From NCBI GenBank assembly GCA_017634595.1, contig JAGBNC010000024.1, positions 1 through 64,000 on the forward strand: a stretch of 64,000 bases of DNA, given 5' to 3'. Below the pieces are notes generated by a model, which was not told the origin of the DNA, searched no databases, and saw only the letters and a list, made by a program, of their open reading frames with translations. This DNA comes from Bacteroidales bacterium. Lineage in GTDB: Bacteria; Bacteroidota; Bacteroidia; Bacteroidales; UBA932. The first letter of the stretch is position 1. The number at the start of each line of letters is the position of its first letter. The position numbers and the translations under genes were made by a program. Shown in pieces: positions 43,214-50,997 of this stretch.

Positions 43214-45661
43214 ATGAATATGAAGAACATTATACCTCAAAGTCTTGCGTTAATCTCCGTACTGGCCCTTACTGTGGCTTGCCGTTATGATGACGCGACT
43301 CCGGTCAACCTGGTAGAACTGGGTGCGACCCAGAAAGAGTATATCATAGATGAGGATGGTGGTTCCGTTAAAATTGCTGTATATTCCAACGGTGCATACC
43401 ATATCGACTCTCTTGATGAATCGCCTTGGCTCTCCCTCGACCGCACCTCGGGGGAGGGTGACGATTCCCTCAAAGTTACTGCTACGATGAACGAGGAGTT
43501 CAAGCGTATGAGCCGTATCGTTCTTTGCAGCAATGTAGATTCAAGGCGCGACACCATCTCCATCAAGCAGAAAGGAGCGTTGACAGCCGCCCTTACCAAA
43601 GAGAACACTTCCATTGTACTCCCCGGCGCCGGCGGCACAGTCACGGAAAGCGTGAGCACCAATGTTCCGTTCTCTTACATGAATGTGGACATTGAATATC
43701 CTGAAGGGGCGCCTTCAGGATGGGTGAGCAGCGTTAATATCGACGACACTCCCCTTACAGACGGCAGTCATGCCCTGAGCATCTCCGCAGATGCCAACCC
43801 CGATGCCACAGTGCCCCGCACCGCCACCATCAACCTCTCATATACAGACGGTTGGGGTGACAATGTATCCGTACTGCTGAACCTTGTCCAGCGTAATGCC
43901 AAAGAGGGCATAGGCGTGGAGGTATCTTTCGCCGACCTCATGGGCACATACGCCACCGGCAAGCCCATCGAGGACTACATCATCATCGATGGATTCGTGG
44001 TTAGCAATCCCGAATCCGGCAACTCCGGCGAGAACGAGCAGATAACCACGTCCAGCATCGATTATACTGGCAGCCAGCGCACCATCTACCTTGAAGCTCC
44101 CGATGGAAACAGCGGCGTGATGATCCTGCTCGCTGATGCCTCCGACAACATCTTCAAGCAGTTTGATCGTGTGCAGATACTGCTCCACGGAGCAACTGCC
44201 GACCTCCATGAACAGCCTGACAGGGTAAGCCTGAAGAACGTCACCAAGAACATGGTCGTATCTCAGGTTGCGGGCACCAAGAGTTCCATTCCTGTAAAAG
44301 AAAAGTACATCAATGAGTTGACAGATGCAGATCTGTACACCTATGTCACTCTGAAGGATGTTGAATTCCCTGTGCGCAAGGGCTCCATTACTCCTGTCAA
44401 CGAAGGCTATGCCATTGGCACCGGAGCTCACCGTCTGTCCAAATACCCCCTGATGGTTCGTGACATCAACGCCAACCATATCTACATGTACACCAACACC
44501 GTATGCTTGTACCGCAACGACGGCACCCGCCTGCCCTACGGTTCAGGCAAGATCAGCGGTGTCATTGTGCACGAGCGCTTCCCCCGCTTCGAGTGGCGTG
44601 AAGGAGCCGATCCCGGCGAGATGGAAGACGATGTAACGCTGGGCAACATCGGCCGTTACCAGATTCGCCACCAGTGCAAGGAGGACATCTGGAGCCAGAT
44701 GAACGACAGCGTGGAAGACAGCTTCTCCGCTCTTCTCACTGAGTACCGTTACTGGTATCCCGATATGACCAACGAAGTATGTCGTCCCACCTATGGCGAG
44801 AACGGCTGGATGACCCACACCTACCAGCGCAAATATACAGGCTCGGAGCTTAAAGAGTACACTCAGAAGACTTACATGCAGCACATGTGGGGTGCAGGTA
44901 CTTACGAGTATCTCGGTCCTATGGGCAACCTGGCCACCAGGATGTTCGGCCTCAACTGGGGCAATATCAACGGATTAGGCATAGTGATCGATCCTACCAA
45001 AGAGCATTTTGACACTGAGCATGCCGCCCTGGCCAACCTCTTGAGCTACAATCCCGACGGCACTCTTGAATGGTGCGGTCCCAATGCCAAGAGCACCGAT
45101 GCTGTGGGCACCACAATGGGAGGCGGAGGCATCAACAACCAGTCTTCCAGCATGTATGGCAAGAGCAATGTGTACGGCGGCTGCTTTACCGGCTGGGCCA
45201 GTCACTACTGGTGGGACTATGACGAATCACGCCCTTACGCATGGATGTTCAATTTCTCCACTGAAGGCATCTCCACCAGTCACATCTCGATGCAGATTTC
45301 AGTTCTCAACACCCAGCAGAACTGGTACGCACCGCGCTTCTGGAAAGCAGAGTGGTCCGAGGTGGACAGCATGGACGCCAAGGACGATTCCAAGTGGCAC
45401 CTCATCGGAGAGTACACCATTCCGGACGTGTCTGTTTGGGCAAACACGCTGTACTCTTCAATCGTAGCTTACAAGACCATTGACTTTGAGCTTCCGCTCG
45501 AAATCCTCGGCAAGCCTAATGTGTACGTCCGTCTCGCGCCCGTGAACGATGTATGCAGCAACGGCGCCGACTACGCCAATGACATCATTATCAATCAGCC
45601 GGCAGGCGACGCCGCTCATGCCAGCGCAATTGAGTACTTTGCAATCAGATACAATAAATAG
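43214..45661 (+). CDS. BACON/DUF5689-like surface lipoprotein B
   Basis: An 815-residue lipoprotein (lipobox ALTVAC). Two BACON-like Ig domains (about 30-230, with YIIDEDGGSVKIAVYSNG and SISIKQKG-like ends), a DUF5689-like domain (VEVSFADLMGTYATGKPIEDYIIIDGFVVSNPE, about 235-500), and a ~300-residue C-terminal beta domain rich in W and G (GGGGINNQSS, HYWWDYDESRPYAWMF). It is the tandem partner of lipoprotein A; the C-terminal domain is larger, suggesting a distinct ligand site. Start ATG at 43214 is 2 nt after the previous stop. Confidence 0.78.
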   Translation: MNMKNIIPQSLALISVLALTVACRYDDATPVNLVELGATQKEYIIDEDGGSVKIAVYSNGAYHIDSLDESPWLSLDRTSGEGDDSLKVTATMNEEFKRMSRIVLCSNVDSRRDTISIKQKGALTAALTKENTSIVLPGAGGTVTESVSTNVPFSYMNVDIEYPEGAPSGWVSSVNIDDTPLTDGSHALSISADANPDATVPRTATINLSYTDGWGDNVSVLLNLVQRNAKEGIGVEVSFADLMGTYATGKPIEDYIIIDGFVVSNPESGNSGENEQITTSSIDYTGSQRTIYLEAPDGNSGVMILLADASDNIFKQFDRVQILLHGATADLHEQPDRVSLKNVTKNMVVSQVAGTKSSIPVKEKYINELTDADLYTYVTLKDVEFPVRKGSITPVNEGYAIGTGAHRLSKYPLMVRDINANHIYMYTNTVCLYRNDGTRLPYGSGKISGVIVHERFPRFEWREGADPGEMEDDVTLGNIGRYQIRHQCKEDIWSQMNDSVEDSFSALLTEYRYWYPDMTNEVCRPTYGENGWMTHTYQRKYTGSELKEYTQKTYMQHMWGAGTYEYLGPMGNLATRMFGLNWGNINGLGIVIDPTKEHFDTEHAALANLLSYNPDGTLEWCGPNAKSTDAVGTTMGGGGINNQSSSMYGKSNVYGGCFTGWASHYWWDYDESRPYAWMFNFSTEGISTSHISMQISVLNTQQNWYAPRFWKAEWSEVDSMDAKDDSKWHLIGEYTIPDVSVWANTLYSSIVAYKTIDFELPLEILGKPNVYVRLAPVNDVCSNGADYANDIIINQPAGDAAHASAIEYFAIRYNK

Positions 45662-45669
45662 TCCAACAA

Positions 45670-45798
45670 ATGAAAAAATCAGCCAAACACTACGAAGCCC
45701 CGGCTATCGACAGCTGGAAGCTGGGACTTGAAGGCCTTTTGTGCCAGAGCCAGTTGGAGGACCTCATCATGGACGACAGTGAGGGTATTGACTTTTAA
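45670..45798 (+). CDS. CQS-motif small peptide 3 (42 aa)
   Basis: A 42-codon gene lying 8 nt after lipoprotein B and 15 nt before the next lipoprotein gene. It has the block Y-E-A-P, 12 residues, L-C-Q-S (residues 8-27) and an acidic tail (LEDLIMDDSEGIDF). The N-terminus is basic (MKKSAKH), but no hydrophobic signal follows. This copy is embedded in the SusCD operon. Paralogues at 12379, 16429 and 29059. Function unknown. Confidence 0.72.
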   Translation: MKKSAKHYEAPAIDSWKLGLEGLLCQSQLEDLIMDDSEGIDF

Positions 45799-45813
45799 GC
45801 AGGAGGAACAGCC

Positions 45814-47805
45814 ATGAAAAAGAATTTGTTTTTTGCAGCATTCGTGCTAGCAGCGGTTTTCTCCGCCTGCCAGGTCAAAGAGAGCATTGAGACTCCAGCC
45901 TCTGGGCCCAAAATGATTGAAGTTCGTGCCGTAATTGCAGACGGCGAACTGACCAAGACTACCCTTGACGAGGGTTCACCTTCGTTCCATTGGAGCGAAA
46001 CCGACAAGATTGTGGCCTGGAACGGTACTGAAGCAACCAAGGATTGCGCTATTACCAGTCTTGACGACAACGGAGTAGCCACATTCGAGGTACCGGAAGG
46101 CACACAGTGGGTTATTTATCCGTCACGCGATCTGACCGTCGCAAGCGGAGTTGCGACATGGACTCGCTCGACCAACCAGTATTTCTCCGAGGATGGAAGC
46201 GAGCTTATCGGCGACGGGTCCAACCCCATGTTCGGCAAACTTGAGGGAGGTATTCTCAAGTTCACCAATATGTGCGGTTATATCCAGTTCCAGCTCACCG
46301 GTGGCAAGACACTTCACAAGTTCAGCTTCAAGACCAACAACGTGACCACTCCTGCCATAACAGGCAAGGCGGACATTAATGTAAGCGAGGAAAAACCTGT
46401 GCTGACTTACCCTGTATTGTTCAGTGTCGCAGCCAGCGGTGTTGCTAAATACGGCTACATCAATCTCTCGGGCCGCGATATTGCACTTGGATCAGAGCCT
46501 GTGAGCATTTTCGTTGTAGTACCTCCGGCAACCTACGAAGGCAGCGAGATCGTGCTTGAGTTTACCGACGGTACTTCAGCTGCGGTTATTGCTTCCAACG
46601 AGATCAAGGTGGATCGCAACAAAGTCACCAAGGTCAAGCCCATCAATGTGGACTCCCTTTTCCCTGAGACCACCGTGGCCCTTGACGAAGGCGGCCGTTC
46701 CAACTGCTACATGGTAATCGCCGGCAACGAGCCTCAGTATTACAGCTTCACTGCCCAGAAGATCGTGTCGGGAGATACCTTCGAAGGAGCAAAGGTAGCA
46801 AGCACGGTATGGGCCGAGTCCAAGACCATGCTCAACAACTTCACCTTCGACGCCAACACCAACAAGGTGACATTCAAATACTGCGGCGGCGGACAGGAGG
46901 GCAATGCCGTGATAGGTATTGACCAGAACAATCTTGGAACTGCAGCCGCCCTGCTTTGGAACTACCATATCTGGGTCACCGACCAGCCCGACAACGTCCT
47001 GATCGACGAGACCGACATGCCGGCTCCTATCCTTGACCGTAATGTGGGTGCTACCTGGGCCCCTAAGAATGAAGCCGAAGTGCTTGCCATGACTGAAGCC
47101 CAGTGGCTTGAGACTGTGGGCACTTACTACCAGTATGGCAATCATATTCCCTATCCCCGCCTTGCCAGAGCCGCAAATTCCGCTGCAAACTGGGATAATA
47201 TCAAGGTAGGCGTGTTCTATGGTTTCAGCAACTATTGCCAGCGCTTCGCCAACAGCGGTTCCAGCAAAGCGACGCTCGCTGAGCAAGAAAGCTACCCCAA
47301 CTACCAATATCATAAAAGCACAGGTGTCAAGTTCGGGTCAGGTAATGAGACCGTGTGGACTCAGGTCGTCCTCAGGGGCGGCCCTACAGGTGAGGGGGAA
47401 AACATTTGGGAGACCAAAAACGGCGGTTCTGCCAAGTCAACTGATTACGATCCTTGCCCTCAGGGATACTGTTTCATATCGGCTACGCATACCTATCAGG
47501 CCACTCTGAACAACGAATGCAGTACTCATAAGATAGGAGACAAGTTCTTCGGCAAGTACAACAGCGATGCCAGCGAGCATTTCTTATACTTCCCTGCTGC
47601 CGGTTACCTTGGCAATTCCAAGAACTCTCTCGTCAACAGCCGTGTCGTGTACTGGGGCTACTTTGTAGATAAGGCGACCGACATGGGACACATCTTCCGC
47701 AGGGCTTTCATGAACGAAGGTAACAACTCGTTCAAGAACGACAACCAGCCCTTCAGCTCGCAGGCGCACAACATGCGTTGCGCACTGCTGGCGACCGGGG
47801 AATAA
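45814..47805 (+). CDS. Fimbrillin-like surface lipoprotein
   Basis: A 663-residue lipoprotein (lipobox VFSAC). The N-terminal ~275 residues are a fimbrillin-like domain (ELTKTTLDEG, FHWSETDKIVAWNG, VIYPSRDLT). The middle part (about 285-400) is a beta domain starting GGRSNCYMVIAGNE, and the C-terminal part has DRNVGATWAP and YDPCPQGYCF, in the style of FISUMP-type surface domains. Probably a surface adhesin or a last component of the SusCD locus. Preceded by small peptide 3 and followed by a bidirectional terminator. Confidence 0.75.
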   Translation: MKKNLFFAAFVLAAVFSACQVKESIETPASGPKMIEVRAVIADGELTKTTLDEGSPSFHWSETDKIVAWNGTEATKDCAITSLDDNGVATFEVPEGTQWVIYPSRDLTVASGVATWTRSTNQYFSEDGSELIGDGSNPMFGKLEGGILKFTNMCGYIQFQLTGGKTLHKFSFKTNNVTTPAITGKADINVSEEKPVLTYPVLFSVAASGVAKYGYINLSGRDIALGSEPVSIFVVVPPATYEGSEIVLEFTDGTSAAVIASNEIKVDRNKVTKVKPINVDSLFPETTVALDEGGRSNCYMVIAGNEPQYYSFTAQKIVSGDTFEGAKVASTVWAESKTMLNNFTFDANTNKVTFKYCGGGQEGNAVIGIDQNNLGTAAALLWNYHIWVTDQPDNVLIDETDMPAPILDRNVGATWAPKNEAEVLAMTEAQWLETVGTYYQYGNHIPYPRLARAANSAANWDNIKVGVFYGFSNYCQRFANSGSSKATLAEQESYPNYQYHKSTGVKFGSGNETVWTQVVLRGGPTGEGENIWETKNGGSAKSTDYDPCPQGYCFISATHTYQATLNNECSTHKIGDKFFGKYNSDASEHFLYFPAAGYLGNSKNSLVNSRVVYWGYFVDKATDMGHIFRRAFMNEGNNSFKNDNQPFSSQAHNMRCALLATGE

Positions 47806-47825
47806 TACTGATCCCATTATAATAA

Positions 47826-47863
47826 ATAGAGGGTTACGTCAGTTGATGTAACCCTCTATTTTT
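47826..47863. terminator. Bidirectional terminator between convergent lipoprotein genes
   Basis: A perfect 12-bp stem (ATAGAGGGTTAC at 47826-47837 with GTAACCCTCTAT at 47848-47859), a 10-nt loop, and T-rich sequence on both sides. It separates the SusCD locus from the convergent EEP lipoprotein 2. Confidence 0.85.
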
Positions 47864-50800
47864 ATAACAGGTCGAAATCGACAATGATTGGACGATGATC
47901 GGAAGGCATCCTGAATGTATCCACGTAAGGGCTCTTATCTCCCCGGTAGTTCCACTGGTCGGCCAGAATAAAGGCATTGACAACCTTGTCCATAAGGACA
48001 GGAGATACATAGACATAGTCTATGCGGCTAGTGCCGAAAGTGCTTGCCATGAAGTTATCAGGAGCAGGATACAGTTCAATGATAACATCCTTCATGTCCG
48101 TGTTATTCAGAATCACATCCTGGGTCAGGAACGCAGTGTTGGTAGCCGCGTAGCCATAGGTACCGTTATCCTGGCGGGAACGGGAATTCATGTCACCGAG
48201 CAGCACCCATTCCTCGGAAGCATAGCTGGAATTGTTGATGGTCTTGTCAACAATATACTGCATCTCAAACTGACGATAGTAGTCACCTTCATGTGCGGCG
48301 GAGCTGGCCGCCTGATCAGCCGAAGACACGCCGAATCCGTATGACTGAGGCCACATGTGGCAAGTCACGAAGCGCAGATTGTGCCCATTCACAACGACTT
48401 GCTGTATTGCTGCACCGTGGGCCACAGGCTTACCTGAAGTTGATGTATTGGTGATCTTAAGCAAGGTAGAGATAGGATACTTCGAAGTTATCTCTTGAGG
48501 ATAATTGTCCCTCCAGCCGCCAAGGGCAGCGTAGTTATGCCCATAACGTTTGGCCAATGCCGGCCAGTTACTCGGCAAATAGCGGTCGGATGACGGAGCG
48601 CCAGTGCTGGTGTTGTTCTTGTAGATCGATGCAGCCTCACACCACACGCACACGTCAGGATCATATTTCTTCACGAACTCTACAAAATTATTGTAGTTAT
48701 TGGGCTGATCGTACCACATGCCGTTCTGGATATTCCAGTACATAAGCCGCAAGTTGCCTTTGCGGGAACTGCCCGGGACGGAACGCAACATGATATCATC
48801 GATCCAGAAGCCATGTACGCCATATGACGAACTCGCTGTACGCAGGTCCAGCAGGGTTGCATCGGTGGCATTTGCAATACTAAGTTCCGCAGTGTGCCAA
48901 TCCTTGGCTTCCGCATCCGAAGCAGGGATGCTTACTATGCTCCTGCTATACTTGGCCTCGCAGTAATTGGACTTGTAAACCTTGGACAGGTGGTCAACAT
49001 CAGCTCCGTCAATCTTGCAGCCGGTGATATATCCGGCATTGAGCAACTGCACCAGCAGGCCGGAATCGTTGAAGCCAGGCTGCAGGCAGAACTTGAAGGT
49101 CAGCACCATGTCAGTAACGCTGTCGATGCTCCTCATGAACGGAGTCCGCAGTATGCCCCTGTATTTGTTGCCGGTGCCGACTGAAAGATAACCCGGACGC
49201 TCCTGACAACGGCACATGTAAGTCCAATCTGCGATATTGCGGCTGGCCACGTAAGAGTCGCTGACAGCGTGAGTGTCTCCGACAATGGTATTGTCAGTGG
49301 CACTGGTCTGGATGAAACCAATGCCGGGATTGCTATATGCAACGGAGACCGCTGCATCTTCATACCCGGTCCTATCCAGGCCTGCTGAAGAGTTGATAGC
49401 GGCATCGTCGGGAGCATAGGCGGCAGAATTCTCTCCGGACATGATATCTCCGCCCCACACAAAGCAGTCGAAGCCCTCGTAAAACAGAAGGTCGCTGTCG
49501 GGAGACCAAGTGAGCGGGGCATTTACAACCTCGCCCGGCTTGACTGAAACGGCAGCCAAGGTCCGGCGCATCATTTTGTGCGAGGCATCGCACACGGTTA
49601 TTTCAAGCCCGCCGGCATAAGTCCCTGGCCTGATGAACACAGGGATAGAGACTTCATTCGAATTCAACTTAACGAATCCGCCTCTGTCCGTGCAGTTCAC
49701 TACGGCCCAGTCCAGCCCTCCTGCGGGAGTGCAGCCGCTCAAGTCTTCTCCTCCGGCGGCCCTTACTTTGACCGAACTTATTGACGCATCTCCGTTCAAC
49801 TTGACATTCACCATAGACAGGCAGTCGGAGAAGCTAAGGACATTGCCCATCCCGGGGCTCCAGGTCAAAGAGCGCGGATAGGACAGGTAGGCTTCCTTGG
49901 TGGTATTCCAGAACTGGGAATACGGCACCATTATGTCGTCGAAGGCATCAGGGCCGAACCATTTGCCGGCCCCGGGGCCATAAAGTACGGCATCGTATTT
50001 CCAGTCAGCCGACTCGGGGACTTCGATATAATAACGCCCGTCCGTGTCGGTCAGTATGTTGCAATCGCTGCCGTTGACATTGACTGTGAACGTACCAAGA
50101 TCAGCCTCAGGAAGGTTAAGGACCTGGGCTATCGAGCTTTCCGCAGTCACATAGAAGCGCACTTTGCCCTCCGAAGGGGTCAACGAATTCAGACCGTCCA
50201 GCACTCCGAACGTGGCTCTTTTGATGGTGCGGGAGCGAGAGGAGACCAGTTTAGAATCAGGAACGCCGCCGCTGTGAGTGAGAGTGATGCTGAGGCCTTC
50301 GGGTAAAGACACCGGGAACATCAATGCATAGTAATTCTTGCCTGCCACGAAGCCGCCGTCTGGGGCGGTCAGGACTATCTCGTCCTGCCCATCAACGACA
50401 GACTGCAATTCGGGCACACCGCTCTGCATGGACACAGTGGCCTTTCCGGCAAGGAGTTCACCACCGCAGCCCCTGATAATCACAGAACTTACGCCTTCCT
50501 CTGCAAGCGAAAACTTTATTCCGCCGGCAACATTGCGGAAAGTCATAGTATGGCCCTCGGCAATTGCCACAGTGGGGGCAAGATCAGTATCGAAAGTCCC
50601 CTTTACTGCCCTTTGGCGTCCTGGAAGATATACAGTAAAAATACCATCGGAGGACACGGCCGCGGCTTCATTTGCCGGATAGATACCATAGTAAGTATCG
50701 GCCTGAGCCGCCTCGCCCTTGAATACCGCCACGGGACCCGGCTCAGACTCCTGACTTACAAACTCAGACCCAGCGGATCCGGGCCCGGCAAACACTGATA

Positions 50801-50996
50801 TTTTATCACCGACAAGCCACCAAACGCTCTTGCCGTCGGGCTGAATGGCGGTTTTGGAACCTGGCGCAGAACTCTCCCGCTCAGCTGTAAATGTCATTTC
50901 CCTGACTGCCAGAGTGTCGGAAACGGTCTCTTTGCCGCAAGCTGCCAACACCAGAGCAGACAGCGCAAATAAGCATTTGGTAGTAAATCGGTTCAT
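47862..50996 (-). CDS. Endonuclease/exonuclease/phosphatase-domain lipoprotein 2, with fimbrillin-like N-domain
   Basis: A 1044-residue lipoprotein (MNRFTTKCLFALSALVLAAC). It adds a ~250-residue fimbrillin-like N-domain (GSKTAIQPDGKSVWWLVGDKISVFAG) to the same architecture as the 32514 product. The two proteins then align over their full remaining length, including the EEP domain (LMYWNIQNGMW, VWCEAAS, LLGDMNSRSR, PSDHRPIIVD). It lies 1 nt downstream of the UvrD gene, so it may be read from that promoter. The ATG at 50996 was preferred because an upstream extension lies inside the helicase gene and has no signal. It has no small peptide gene before it. Confidence 0.85.
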   Translation of the reverse strand: MNRFTTKCLFALSALVLAACGKETVSDTLAVREMTFTAERESSAPGSKTAIQPDGKSVWWLVGDKISVFAGPGSAGSEFVSQESEPGPVAVFKGEAAQADTYYGIYPANEAAAVSSDGIFTVYLPGRQRAVKGTFDTDLAPTVAIAEGHTMTFRNVAGGIKFSLAEEGVSSVIIRGCGGELLAGKATVSMQSGVPELQSVVDGQDEIVLTAPDGGFVAGKNYYALMFPVSLPEGLSITLTHSGGVPDSKLVSSRSRTIKRATFGVLDGLNSLTPSEGKVRFYVTAESSIAQVLNLPEADLGTFTVNVNGSDCNILTDTDGRYYIEVPESADWKYDAVLYGPGAGKWFGPDAFDDIMVPYSQFWNTTKEAYLSYPRSLTWSPGMGNVLSFSDCLSMVNVKLNGDASISSVKVRAAGGEDLSGCTPAGGLDWAVVNCTDRGGFVKLNSNEVSIPVFIRPGTYAGGLEITVCDASHKMMRRTLAAVSVKPGEVVNAPLTWSPDSDLLFYEGFDCFVWGGDIMSGENSAAYAPDDAAINSSAGLDRTGYEDAAVSVAYSNPGIGFIQTSATDNTIVGDTHAVSDSYVASRNIADWTYMCRCQERPGYLSVGTGNKYRGILRTPFMRSIDSVTDMVLTFKFCLQPGFNDSGLLVQLLNAGYITGCKIDGADVDHLSKVYKSNYCEAKYSRSIVSIPASDAEAKDWHTAELSIANATDATLLDLRTASSSYGVHGFWIDDIMLRSVPGSSRKGNLRLMYWNIQNGMWYDQPNNYNNFVEFVKKYDPDVCVWCEAASIYKNNTSTGAPSSDRYLPSNWPALAKRYGHNYAALGGWRDNYPQEITSKYPISTLLKITNTSTSGKPVAHGAAIQQVVVNGHNLRFVTCHMWPQSYGFGVSSADQAASSAAHEGDYYRQFEMQYIVDKTINNSSYASEEWVLLGDMNSRSRQDNGTYGYAATNTAFLTQDVILNNTDMKDVIIELYPAPDNFMASTFGTSRIDYVYVSPVLMDKVVNAFILADQWNYRGDKSPYVDTFRMPSDHRPIIVDFDLL

Positions 50997-50997
50997 A

